Notes: generated by a model not told the origin, from the letters alone. Shown: positions 1 through 7,047, counted from the stretch's first letter. The stretch: DNA of 15,250 nucleotides from JASFRI01 sp050115015 (GCA_050115015.1 JASFRI010000055.1:1-15250); one strand, 5' to 3'. Numbers and translations: made by a program.

Positions 1-677
1 CCCAGGTCTCCGGCCCTGCCGGCGGTGACGTCGCAGTCTGCCACCATCACGTAGGGGAGCCAGTGCGGCGGGGCATCGCCGTGGTGCTCCGTCAGGGGCA
101 TCATCCCGCCGATGGAGCGGCCCTCCACCTGGAACTCCGTGTAGGGGAGCCCTCCCGCGTCCGCCTTCCTCTTCCAGCCGAACAGACCGCTGTAGAACGC
201 ACCGGCCGCGACGGTATCCCGGGTCGCCAGCTCGCTCCAGCCGAAGGTGCCAGGGGCGGGGCCCAGGGGCGCCGCGCCGGCGTGCCCGCCCGCCTGGAAG
301 AGCGAGATGCTGGCACCGGTCGGGTCCTGCACCACCGCGATGCGGGCGATGCCGGGGACGTCCAGCGGGGGCACCAGCGCTCGTCCTCCCAGGGAGGCGG
401 CGCGGCGGACGGACTCGTCGGCGTCCTCGACGGCGACGTAGGTCGACCAGTGGGACGGGACGCCCTCGAACTGGGGGCCGGACAGCGGGAACAGTCCGGC
501 GACGTCCTTGCCCTCCACCCGGAACAGCGTGTAGGTGCCGCCGCCCTCCACGGGCATCGGCACCTCGGCCGCCTCCCAGCCGAACAGCTCCGTGTAGAAG
601 GCCCGCGCGTCGGCGGCGTCCGTGGTGCCGCACTCGAACCAGCAGAACGTGCCCGGGGTGGGTCGGGGTGTGCTCAT
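1..677 (-). CDS. VOC (glyoxalase/bleomycin-resistance fold) family protein, two tandem domains, C-terminus cut by window edge
   Basis: The minus frame is open from an ATG at 677 to the window edge, giving 225 residues with no stop. Two homologous halves are visible. The first starts PGTFCWFECGTTD...FYTELFGW and the second PGTFGWSELATRD...FYSGLFGW. Each then runs through a HW...YV..D.D segment, and the first half also shows the DPTGASISLF strand typical of VOC domains. The layout resembles the Cfp30B-like double-VOC proteins. Known VOC proteins bind metals and act as isomerases, dioxygenases or antibiotic sequesterers, but this subgroup has no clear reaction, and the usual N-terminal metal ligand position is not an obvious His. 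No substrate is proposed. The start is supported by GGAGGAGAG just upstream. A TAGAAT-like -10 (709-714, minus) lies in the short gap to ccmF, so it may have its own promoter. The missing part is probably about 30-40 residues. Confidence 0.85.
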   Translation of the reverse strand, partial: MSTPRPTPGTFCWFECGTTDAADARAFYTELFGWEAAEVPMPVEGGGTYTLFRVEGKDVAGLFPLSGPQFEGVPSHWSTYVAVEDADESVRRAASLGGRALVPPLDVPGIARIAVVQDPTGASISLFQAGGHAGAAPLGPAPGTFGWSELATRDTVAAGAFYSGLFGWKRKADAGGLPYTEFQVEGRSIGGMMPLTEHHGDAPPHWLPYVMVADCDVTAGRAGDL

Positions 678-715
678 CTCTCTCCTCCGCGATGCCGGTG
701 GAAGGCCCATTCTAC

Positions 716-743
716 CCCAGGCGGGAGCGGGCCCCCGCCTGGG
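716..743 (-). terminator. GC-rich hairpin between ccmF and the VOC gene, possible terminator
   Basis: A perfect 10-bp inverted repeat (CCCAGGCGGG at 716-725, CCCGCCTGGG at 734-743) with an 8-nt loop lies 18 bp beyond the ccmF stop on the minus strand. No T tract follows on either strand, so it is a weak intrinsic terminator candidate; it could also be a 3' stabilising hairpin or a Rho-associated end. Confidence 0.4.
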
Positions 744-761
744 TCGGAGGAGGGACGCCCC

Positions 762-3017
762 TCAGCGCCCCGGCGGCGCCACCGGGACCCGGGCCGCGGC
801 CCGTTCCGGGCGCCGTCGCCCCCGCGCCGGAGAGGCCACGCGGGTCCGCTCGCCGAGGTCGATCGCCGCGGCAAACTCGGGCCGCCGGTGGAAAAAGGCG
901 ATCCCCGTGCCCAGGCAGAGGAGCAGCGCGCCGCCCCAGAGCAGGTTCATCCCGGGCTTCCAGCTGGCCTCCACCCGCAGCAGCCTGGGGACGCCCGGCG
1001 GGATCACCCGCAGCCCGATCTGCCCGGACTCGACGTTCATGCCCGTCAGCGCCACCTTGAGCCCCGTTGCCGGGATCGTGGCGGGCTCGGAGCGACCACC
1101 GCCGGCGGCCATGACCAGCGTGGGCTGCAGCACGGCGCCGCTGCCGGTGCGGATCAGGGCGGTCACCGCCATGTGATCGGAGTGGTCCTGCATGCCGAAC
1201 TGCTCGAACAGGAACGTCTCGCCGTCCACCTCCACCGGGACTCCCCGCTGGAGCACGGCGTTCCGCGCGAGGCGCGGCGTCCGCTGCACCCCGACCGGCG
1301 AGAGGTAGACGTCTCCCTTCAGGGTTCGCAGGATGGCCGGCTTGTGCTGCATCTCGCCGCCCTTGGTCTGCACGAGCTGCAGCACGGCCGGAGTGGCCGC
1401 GCCCTCCGGGTCGAGGACCACCTGGAAGCTCTCCCCGGCGCGGTCGCCGGCGGGCGGGCCGTCGAAGCGCAGCATCGTGCCCAGGGCGGGGATCTCCTCG
1501 CCCAGCGGCAGGTCCACCTGTTCCCGCCGCTCGCCGACGGCCGAGATCAGCACGCCGAGGAAGACCGCTGCCAGCCCGATGTGGGCCAGGGGGGCGCCGA
1601 CCTTTAGAGGGGCGTGCCGGGCCACCCGGACGGTGCGGACCAGACAGGAGCCGATGGCGGCGCCGGCGAACAGCGTCAGCCCGAGGAACGCGGGTGCCCG
1701 GATCCCGGCGGCGAAGCACCAGCCCGCGATCCCGAAGCCGGTGACCACCGGCACCACCGAGACCCGCGCCAGGCGCCGGAACGGGATCGCCTTCCACCCC
1801 AGCAGCGGCGCCGCCACCAGGAGGGCCGACAGGAGGAGATACACCGGCAGGTTCGACCGGTTGTAGAAGTCCGGCTTGGGGGCCATCGGCTCGCCGAGGA
1901 ACCCGGAGACGATGGGCCAGGACGTGCCGCCGAGGATCAGGCCCGCGGAGAGGAGCAGCAGGCCCGCCGACACGGCGAGCACCGTACCGAGGTCCAGCCT
2001 CCAGGATAGCTCGGCGGAGGGGAGCTGCCGCCAGCGCCACACGAGGGAGACGACGCCGACCCCCGTGAGGAGCGTGATGAGCGTCAGCAGCGGCGCGAAG
2101 ATCCCGCCCTGGGGGAAGGAGTGCACCGAGACCGCCGCCAGCACCCCGGAGCGCGTCAGGAACGTCGCGTAGAGCACCAGGATGTACGTCGCCAGCGCCA
2201 GGATCAGGTTCATGCGCACGAGGGCCCCGGTGCGGCGCTGGACCAGCAGTCCGTGGGCGAGGGCCACGGCGGCGATCCAGGGGATCAGCGACGAGTTCTC
2301 GACGGGATCCCATCCCCAGTAGCCGCCCCACCCCAGCACCTCGTAGGCCCAGAAGGCGCCCAGGAGGATGCCAATGCCGAGGGTCAGCACGGTGACGAGG
2401 TTGAACCGGAGGGAGGTGGCCAGCCAGCGGTCGCGATCCCCGCGCCAGATGGCCGCCAGCGCCAGGGCGAAGGGGAGTCCCGCCGCCGCGTAGCCCAGGA
2501 ACACGACCGGCGGATGGGTGGCCATCCAGGGATCCTGCAGGAGGGGGTTCAGGCCGTTGCCGTCCGGCGGCCGCTGCGCCATCGCCCGGAAGGGGGCCTG
2601 CTGGATCAGGATGAAGAGGAGGCCCGCCTGCGCGCCCTGGAAGATGGCCAGCGCCAGCGGCTCCTGGTTCGACCGCGGCCGGATCAGCAGAAGCGCCAGC
2701 GCCGAGGCCATGGCCGCCCAGAGCAACAGCGATCCCTCCTGGCCGGCCCAGACGGCGGAGACCTTGTAGAGCAGCGGGAGGTCGCGGCTCGAGTAGTTCA
2801 CCACGGCGGAGAGCCGGAAGTCGTCGCCGAGGAACGCGATCAACAGCAGCCCGAAGGCCGTGGCGAGGGACGCCAGGGCGACCACGACGGCGATCTCGGC
2901 GTTGCGCCGGGAGGCCAGCCGTCCCCGGTGCCACCGCCACGCGGCGCCGATGGAGAACAGGGTCGCCGCGAGGGCGACGAGCAGAAAGATCGGTCCCGGA
3001 TAGATGGAACTGGGCAT
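762..3017 (-). CDS. ccmF: CcmF, cytochrome c heme lyase core subunit (System I)
   Basis: Predicted 751-aa polytopic inner-membrane protein. CcmF takes heme from holo-CcmE and, with CcmH/CcmI, ligates it to CxxCH cysteines of apocytochromes in the periplasm. The WWD-type signature WGGYWGWDPVEN is at residues 230-241. Histidines in the expected contexts are H168 (THPP), H255 (LAHG), H299 (VHSFP) and H479 (LAHIG), matching by motif the two periplasmic and two transmembrane heme-binding histidines known in E. coli CcmF. A soluble domain (about 495-690) precedes the last transmembrane helix (690-710). The basic, Pro/Arg-rich tail after 720 is longer than usual. The ATG at 3017 is chosen over an upstream in-frame ATG at 3074 because GGGGAGGGA precedes it and the protein then begins with a membrane segment. 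The upstream ATG also lies inside the predicted promoter. No other ccm gene is adjacent; the neighbours that need it are the two multiheme cytochromes. Confidence 0.95.
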   Translation of the reverse strand: MPSSIYPGPIFLLVALAATLFSIGAAWRWHRGRLASRRNAEIAVVVALASLATAFGLLLIAFLGDDFRLSAVVNYSSRDLPLLYKVSAVWAGQEGSLLLWAAMASALALLLIRPRSNQEPLALAIFQGAQAGLLFILIQQAPFRAMAQRPPDGNGLNPLLQDPWMATHPPVVFLGYAAAGLPFALALAAIWRGDRDRWLATSLRFNLVTVLTLGIGILLGAFWAYEVLGWGGYWGWDPVENSSLIPWIAAVALAHGLLVQRRTGALVRMNLILALATYILVLYATFLTRSGVLAAVSVHSFPQGGIFAPLLTLITLLTGVGVVSLVWRWRQLPSAELSWRLDLGTVLAVSAGLLLLSAGLILGGTSWPIVSGFLGEPMAPKPDFYNRSNLPVYLLLSALLVAAPLLGWKAIPFRRLARVSVVPVVTGFGIAGWCFAAGIRAPAFLGLTLFAGAAIGSCLVRTVRVARHAPLKVGAPLAHIGLAAVFLGVLISAVGERREQVDLPLGEEIPALGTMLRFDGPPAGDRAGESFQVVLDPEGAATPAVLQLVQTKGGEMQHKPAILRTLKGDVYLSPVGVQRTPRLARNAVLQRGVPVEVDGETFLFEQFGMQDHSDHMAVTALIRTGSGAVLQPTLVMAAGGGRSEPATIPATGLKVALTGMNVESGQIGLRVIPPGVPRLLRVEASWKPGMNLLWGGALLLCLGTGIAFFHRRPEFAAAIDLGERTRVASPARGRRRPERAAARVPVAPPGR

Positions 3018-3069
3018 GGGTCCCTCCCCGGGGCCCGCCGGCAGGACGGGCCTCTCGCGCCGCCTTGGT

Positions 3070-3085
3070 TGCAAGCTGCGGGCCG
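3070..3085 (-). promoter_or_regulatory. Sigma-54-like -24/-12 promoter of ccmF
   Basis: The minus strand reads CGGCCCGCAGCTTGCA. This has GG-N10-GC spacing and TTGCA at -12; relative to the consensus TGGCACGrNNNTTGCW the GGC, CG and TTGCA blocks match. The predicted start is near 3059, giving a leader of about 42 nt to the ATG at 3017. It is the weakest -24 box of the five (C instead of A in GGCA). Confidence 0.4.
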
Positions 3086-3163
3086 TCCTCGACGCCGACC
3101 GCGGCGCCGAGAACTTCTTTGTTCGCTGACTTTAGTGGCGGTGGCCAGCGGCCCACGGGGTGA

Positions 3164-3181
3164 CTGCGCCAAAAGGCGCAG
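3164..3181 (-). terminator. Short hairpin between the Cys-rich gene and ccmF, possible terminator
   Basis: A perfect 7-bp stem (CTGCGCC/GGCGCAG) with a 4-nt loop lies 39 bp past the stop of the Cys-rich gene on the minus strand and upstream of the ccmF promoter. On that strand the loop is TTTT, but no T run follows the stem, so termination is only a possibility. The rest of 3018-3220 shows no recognisable gene. Confidence 0.3.
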
Positions 3182-3220
3182 CCAGGGGAAGGGGCCCGGA
3201 GGGCGGCTCGTGGCGCTGCT

Positions 3221-3568
3221 CTAGGCGGTCGATCCCTGCGCGCCCCGTTCGACCTCCTCGATCGCCTCGACGACGACCGAGAGGTAGCGGTCCAGCGCGC
3301 AGTCGACGCGGTCCCGCGGCCCGCAGGAGCCATCCTCCTCCGTCCGGTCGCAGATCGTGCAGACCTTCTCCCGGAGACGGGTCACGTAGTCGTCGATCCG
3401 GTCCGACGTCACCCCCCGGACCATCTTCACGATCTCCGGCAGGTGCTCCTTCACGGCACACTCCAGGTCGGGGTCCAGCCCGCAGCTACCGTCGTCCCTC
3501 CGGTCGATGCAGACGCCGCAGATCCGCTTCAGCACCGCTTCCTCGTAGGTCTCGAGTGGCACGCTCAT
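3221..3568 (-). CDS. Small protein with duplicated CX2CX8CX7C motif, function unknown
   Basis: This is a 115-aa protein with no signal peptide or membrane segment, so it is probably cytoplasmic. It contains two copies of one unit. Copy 1 has C17, C20, C29 and C37; copy 2 has C70, C73, C82 and C90. Both have exactly CX2CX8CX7C spacing and share DGSCG before the last two positions. Each unit is followed by an amphipathic helix (about 38-50 and 91-107), and a helical linker joins them. Four Cys per unit suggests metal or Fe-S binding or redox-active thiols, but I do not recognise a characterised family. The ATG at 3568 is chosen because GGGGAGGA lies 5-12 nt upstream; upstream in-frame extension reads as low-complexity GC-rich sequence. 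The gene is isolated from the upstream cytochrome by a strong terminator and has the second-best sigma-54-like promoter in the window. A role in electron transfer, metal homeostasis or sensing would be inference. Confidence 0.85.
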   Translation of the reverse strand: MSVPLETYEEAVLKRICGVCIDRRDDGSCGLDPDLECAVKEHLPEIVKMVRGVTSDRIDDYVTRLREKVCTICDRTEEDGSCGPRDRVDCALDRYLSVVVEAIEEVERGAQGSTA

Positions 3569-3614
3569 GGTGTCCTCCCCGGGGATCCGGCCCGGTCCCC
3601 CCGCCGGGTGAAGC

Positions 3615-3630
3615 AGCAAGACGCGTTCCA
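3615..3630 (-). promoter_or_regulatory. Sigma-54-like -24/-12 promoter of the Cys-rich protein gene
   Basis: The minus strand reads TGGAACGCGTCTTGCT. Against TGGCACGrNNNTTGCW it differs only at the C of GGC and at the purine; GG-N10-GC spacing is exact. The predicted start is near 3604, leaving a 36-nt leader with a good ribosome binding site. It lies just downstream of the 3652-3698 terminator, as expected for an independent unit. Confidence 0.5.
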
Positions 3631-3651
3631 TCGCCCCCGCGCCACCACCCC

Positions 3652-3698
3652 GAAAAAAGGCCAGCCGGGCCCCCAGGGAGGGAGGGGGCCCGGCTGGC
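3652..3698 (-). terminator. Strong intrinsic terminator of the 832-aa cytochrome gene
   Basis: A perfect 15-bp inverted repeat (3660-3674 with 3684-3698, 9-nt loop) is followed on the minus strand by C then six T (the A run at 3653-3658). It lies about 120 bp after the cytochrome stop codon, and minus is the only strand on which the T run follows the stem. This is the clearest terminator in the window. Confidence 0.9.
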
Positions 3699-3748
3699 GG
3701 GATGGAAGTGGGCGATTTCCCCCAGGCGACGTCCGTCACCGGGAGGGG

Positions 3749-3758
3749 CCGGATGCCC
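3749..3758 (-). promoter_or_regulatory. Candidate activator site sharing a 10-mer with the 6905-6936 palindrome
   Basis: The minus strand reads GGGCATCCGG, identical to plus-strand 6910-6919 inside the perfect palindrome. It lies about 145-154 bp upstream of the predicted start of the Cys-rich gene; the other copy is 139-148 bp upstream of the five-heme cytochrome start. A 10-bp match between GC-rich intergenic regions can arise by chance, so this is tentative. Confidence 0.25.
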
Positions 3759-3816
3759 ACCTCCGCTCCCCAATGGGGAAAGCGGGATCCGGCCTCCCCG
3801 CGCCGTAAATGGCGCC

Positions 3817-6315
3817 CTACTCACACTGGACGGCCAGATCCTGCGTGCGCAGGCACAGGGCCGGCGCCGTCGTGAAGGGGGGCCGCTCGACGGCCGCCGA
3901 GCTCTTGCCGTAGCTGCCCTCCAGGGTGGGGTTGTGACCGACGATCACCCAGAAGATGCTGTCGCCGACCGCCGGGTCCGGGATGAAGGACCCCGTCCCC
4001 GAGAGGTCGAAGGCGCAGTCCGAGTCCTGCCAGCCGTAGGTCGAGACGTTCGCCAGCGCGCCGTAGTGCACCGTGTGCCCCGTGGCGTCGCACGCCGGGA
4101 AGTAGCTCAGCGAGATGGCGCCGGACACGCCGTCGTACGCCGTCACCTGCATCTGGGCCTCCGCCGGGTCCGAGGGCTCGCCGGGCGGGGGCGCCGCCGC
4201 GGTGACCGGGACGTCCACCGAGGCCATCTCCAGCGGCGGGGACATGCCGGTGTTCATCCAGGCGTCCATCATGTGGAGCCCCTCGTTCGCGAGGAACGCG
4301 CTGCTGCCGTCGTTCTGCAGCCAGAGGAACTGGATGTACTCCCAGCTCGTCGTCTGGTAGAGCAGCTCCACGTCCACATGTGTCACACCCGGAGGGATCG
4401 GGAAGTTCACGAGATCGAAGTGGTCGTACGTCCCTCCCGGGCCCGGATCCCCGTATTGATCGACGGGCACCGGCAGGGCGTTCCGCGCGTAGGCCTCGTC
4501 GTACTGGAAGCCGTAGGGCGGGATGCGGTTGTCGAGGTGCACGGCGTTGTTCAGGACGAAGTGGAACGTGTGCAGCTCGGACCCCCCGGGAGAGGTGGCC
4601 AGCTCCCCGAGGGTCATCCCCGGCGAGTTGTCCTGGCGGTTCCACTCGAGGACCATGGTCCCCGGGTAGCCGAGGGAGACCAGGGCCGCCGCCCAGTCCT
4701 GGGTCATCGCCGGCTCGGCCTCGTAGACCTTGGTGGAGGACGGGTCCAGGATCGACTGGACGTCCCAGGGGTCGCCGTCCAGGTCGTTGACGACGTTCCC
4801 GATGGGACCGTACGCGCCGTTCTCGAAGAGGACCTCGTCCAGGTCGTTCTCCCACTTGAGGCGCAGCCACATGCGGCGCCCCTCCGGATAGCCGCTGATC
4901 AGCTTGTGGCCCGTGAGGTTCGTCACCTTCACCTGGACCTGGTTGCCGATCTGCGTCGCCGAGACGGTGGCGGCGGACTCGAGGTGATCCTGGGCGCGGA
5001 GCTGGGCGGCGTCCATCTCCGAGATCTGGGTAGACGTCAGGCCGCCGCCGAAGACCAGGATCCCGTTGGCGTCCTGGTACTGCACCACGTCCTGGACCCA
5101 GTAGCTGAACCCGGTCTGGTCGTGGGCCGGGAGATCCGGCCGGATCTTCCCCTTGTAGGGATCCCCGCGACCCTGCTGGGCCCCGTCCCCGCCGGTGGCG
5201 TACATGTGGCACGTCTGGCAGGTGAAGTAGCGCACCGCGCCGTCCTGGTAGTCCGCCGTGGTGGTGACGCAGGCCTCTCCGGGGTCGCAGTTCGCGTCCT
5301 CGTTGCAGAAGTCCCCGGACGACGCGCAGGTGCCCCAGCGCGCCCGCTCGTACGCGACCTGCAGCGCGCCGCCGGCGACCTGCAGGTCCGCCGGGAGGGT
5401 GCCGAAGTCGTTGACCGCGAGGGTGTCGAGGCCGCTGGACACCCACTCGCTGAACGTCCGCTCGACGATCCCGTAGGTCGCGGGCGGGTTGTTGAACGCC
5501 GCCTTGTCCGCCACCGGGGCCCCGGGCACGCCGCTGAAGGCTCCGGGGAGGGGCGCCATCGCGCCGTGGTTGGGCGCCAGGTCCCCCACCGCCGGGTTGC
5601 TGACGTCATGGCAGGTGCCGCAGAGACGGGCATCGCGGTGGAACGCCGAGGGGATCGCGTCGTGCTTCGCCCCGTGGTCCGAGTACGGTCCCAGACGGGT
5701 GCCGCCGCTGTTCAGGACGTACTCGGCGCCGCCGTAATAGCCGTCCCCGGTGAACTCGTCGTACGCCACGAAGTCGCCGTTCTGCTCCTCGTGGTAGGTT
5801 CCCTCGGGCGGATTGGGGATCGTGTTCGCCTCGTCCGGGTTCGTCAGCAGGTGGCAGAACTCGCACATGATCCCCTCGCCGTCGGTGTTCGGGTCGAGCC
5901 CGGAGCCGTCGGTCGGGGTGGAGCGCCCCTCCAGCCAGCCCTTCACGCTATGGCAGTGCAGGCAGAGGTCCCCGACGCCGCCGCCGCCGGGCAGGAAGTC
6001 CTGCTCGGCGATCGCCACCGTCGACCAGAACAGCGGGTCGCGGCCGGCGTTCGCCATCATGGCGCCCTCCCAGCCGCGGACCGGGGTGGACTCCTGGTGC
6101 AGGTTGCCGTTGAAGTCGTGACAGCCGCAGTTCCCGACGGAGTTGATGGTCGGGACGTCGTCGGTGGGCAGCGGCTGGGTCCCCGGGATCTGGACGTCGG
6201 TGGGGACGACATCCGCCGCCAGAACGAGGCCGACGGCCAGGGCCAGAATGGGTAGCGACAGGATGGACGCGCGGCGCAACCACTGCGCACCGAGATGATC
6301 GTGTGAAGAACTCAT
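3817..6315 (-). CDS. Secreted multiheme cytochrome c, four CxxCH plus one CxCH, with beta-rich C-terminal domain
   Basis: Predicted 832-aa exported protein. A signal peptide (about residues 13-34: RR-ASILSLPILALAVGLVLAA) directs it to the periplasm, where CcmF-type machinery would attach hemes. CxxCH motifs are at 118-122 (CLHCH), 151-155 (CEFCH), 232-236 (CGTCH) and 366-370 (CQTCH). A fifth site, NCGCH at 62-66, has only one residue between the cysteines. Residues 330-349 carry a small four-Cys insert (CASSGDFC...CDPGEAC) just before the last heme. After 440 comes a heme-free region containing TGHKLISGYPEGRRMW (468-483), a motif seen in many multiheme cytochromes, then an Ig/FN3-like C-terminal domain (about 715-832) with four further Cys. 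The ATG at 6315 is chosen for its signal peptide and upstream GGGGGGATC; a start at 6438 would add an Arg/Pro-rich tail and overlap the predicted promoter. Likely a periplasmic or outer-surface electron carrier or oxidoreductase; the substrate is unknown. Confidence 0.9.
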   Translation of the reverse strand: MSSSHDHLGAQWLRRASILSLPILALAVGLVLAADVVPTDVQIPGTQPLPTDDVPTINSVGNCGCHDFNGNLHQESTPVRGWEGAMMANAGRDPLFWSTVAIAEQDFLPGGGGVGDLCLHCHSVKGWLEGRSTPTDGSGLDPNTDGEGIMCEFCHLLTNPDEANTIPNPPEGTYHEEQNGDFVAYDEFTGDGYYGGAEYVLNSGGTRLGPYSDHGAKHDAIPSAFHRDARLCGTCHDVSNPAVGDLAPNHGAMAPLPGAFSGVPGAPVADKAAFNNPPATYGIVERTFSEWVSSGLDTLAVNDFGTLPADLQVAGGALQVAYERARWGTCASSGDFCNEDANCDPGEACVTTTADYQDGAVRYFTCQTCHMYATGGDGAQQGRGDPYKGKIRPDLPAHDQTGFSYWVQDVVQYQDANGILVFGGGLTSTQISEMDAAQLRAQDHLESAATVSATQIGNQVQVKVTNLTGHKLISGYPEGRRMWLRLKWENDLDEVLFENGAYGPIGNVVNDLDGDPWDVQSILDPSSTKVYEAEPAMTQDWAAALVSLGYPGTMVLEWNRQDNSPGMTLGELATSPGGSELHTFHFVLNNAVHLDNRIPPYGFQYDEAYARNALPVPVDQYGDPGPGGTYDHFDLVNFPIPPGVTHVDVELLYQTTSWEYIQFLWLQNDGSSAFLANEGLHMMDAWMNTGMSPPLEMASVDVPVTAAAPPPGEPSDPAEAQMQVTAYDGVSGAISLSYFPACDATGHTVHYGALANVSTYGWQDSDCAFDLSGTGSFIPDPAVGDSIFWVIVGHNPTLEGSYGKSSAAVERPPFTTAPALCLRTQDLAVQCE

Positions 6316-6344
6316 GGCAGGATCCCCCCTTCCGGGCAGAGCGC

Positions 6345-6371
6345 GCCGGCGTGGAGGCAGCCGGCGTGGAG
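6345..6371. repeat. Tandem duplication in the cytochrome leader
   Basis: GCCGGCGTGGAG occurs at 6345-6356 and again at 6360-6371, a 15-bp period. It lies 30-56 bp upstream of the 832-aa cytochrome ATG, inside its predicted 5' leader. It is probably a recent slippage duplication; a regulatory role is not shown. Confidence 0.6.
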
Positions 6372-6376
6372 AGCGA

Positions 6377-6412
6377 CAGGAACCGGGGCCTCGGCCCCTC
6401 CGGCGGTCCCTG
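6377..6412 (-). promoter_or_regulatory. Bulged stem-loop at the 5' end of the predicted cytochrome leader
   Basis: On the minus strand CAGGGACC (6412-6405) pairs with GGTTCCTG (6384-6377) through 8 bp including one G-U. Inside it GGGGC-CGAG-GCCCC forms a 5-bp tetraloop hairpin, with a 6-nt bulge on the 5' side. It starts about 5 nt after the predicted transcription start at 6417. A 5' hairpin here could stabilise the mRNA or be a regulator target. In GC-rich DNA such stems are common. Confidence 0.35.
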
Positions 6413-6427
6413 CATGCGGGGGCAGAC

Positions 6428-6442
6428 TGCAAGTCCAATGCC
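6428..6442 (-). promoter_or_regulatory. Sigma-54-like -24/-12 promoter of the 832-aa cytochrome gene
   Basis: The minus strand reads GGCATTGGACTTGCA: GGCA, six bases, TTGCA, so GG-N10-GC is exact and both core boxes match; the CG after GGCA does not. The predicted start is near 6417, leaving a leader of about 102 nt. No convincing sigma-70 element was seen between here and the ATG. Confidence 0.45.
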
Positions 6443-6904
6443 GCGGCGTCCGTCGCCGGTGGGTGCGCGTTTCCACCCCGGTCCGAACTGGGGCATACCC
6501 CTCAACCACAGGACACGCCCGATCGCGAGGCGGTTCCGCGCCCCCCGGGTCGGTGGGGATGGGGCATCTCCCTTTGCGGTGGGCGGGAGGTGGAGGGTCG
6601 TGCGCGAGAGGTGCGGCAACATGGGGGAAACCCCGACAGGGATGGGGGAAGCACCCCAGGTCGTTCCTGGCGGAGGCCCGCAAACGCCCTCCCCGCGCGG
6701 ATCCGGCGAGGCATGGAGGTTGCATGGAAGTAAAGCGCGATCCTTCTGCAGCGCTGTGGTGTCTCGAGGGCGCCTCGAACCGGGGTGCCCCCTGATGCCG
6801 CGAACGCGGAGACGGTCACCCGATGGGGTCTGCCCTCGCTTGTAGGCCCTTGTCGATCGCCGCACTGGAGGCGATAGGAGTGTTGGGGGAGCTTCGGCTC
6901 TCCG

Positions 6905-6936
6905 CCAGGGGGCATCCGGACGCGGATGCCCCCTGG
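6905..6936. repeat. Perfect 14-bp inverted repeat with 4-bp spacer, possible activator-binding site
   Basis: CCAGGGGGCATCCG (6905-6918) and its exact reverse complement (6923-6936) flank GACG. The centre is about 137 bp upstream of the predicted start of the five-heme cytochrome, in the range where sigma-54 activators bind. No T tract follows on either strand, so a terminator role is unlikely. If the promoter at 7032-7047 is right, the repeat is not transcribed with that gene and is better read as a DNA site than an RNA hairpin. Confidence 0.5.
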
Positions 6937-7031
6937 TGCGTACCGGTGTGATTTGCCCCACCCGGCCCTGCCGATCCCGCCCGCGAAAGCGGAACCTGCT
7001 GTGATGGGGCGGTTTGCGGTCGCGGATGCCA

Positions 7032-7047
7032 TGGCATGTGCTCTGCA
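7032..7047 (+). promoter_or_regulatory. Sigma-54-like -24/-12 promoter of the five-heme cytochrome gene
   Basis: The plus strand reads TGGCATGTGCTCTGCA. TGGCA is a full -24 box, spacing is GG-N10-GC, and the -12 box is CTGCA in place of TTGCA. The predicted start is near 7058, with a 50-nt leader to the ATG at 7108. This position rules against the in-frame ATG at 7036, which lies inside the element. Confidence 0.45.

Noticed and set aside
3149..3164. Possible further sigma-54-like motif before ccmF near the 3164-3181 hairpin
   Set aside because: The minus-strand TTGGCGCAG has a partial -24 box, but no GC-12 box follows at the required spacing.
712..3333. A long minus-strand frame overlapping ccmF
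   Set aside because: It is a frame shadow of ccmF: composition is Arg/Pro/Gly-rich, while the other frame has the CcmF signature and histidines.
3160..6255. A 1031-codon plus-strand open frame antisense to the 832-aa cytochrome
   Set aside because: The translation is Arg/Val/Gly-rich with no domains and no ribosome binding site; the opposite strand has clear heme motifs and a signal peptide. Such frames are common opposite genes in very GC-rich DNA.
6303..6845. Possible small gene in the cytochrome-cytochrome gap
   Set aside because: It starts inside the cytochrome's N-terminus region, has no ribosome binding site, is Arg/Pro-rich and overlaps repeats and a predicted promoter.
6905..6936. 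Intrinsic terminator
   Set aside because: The stem is strong but no T run follows on either strand, and no gene ends nearby; a protein-binding palindrome is more likely.
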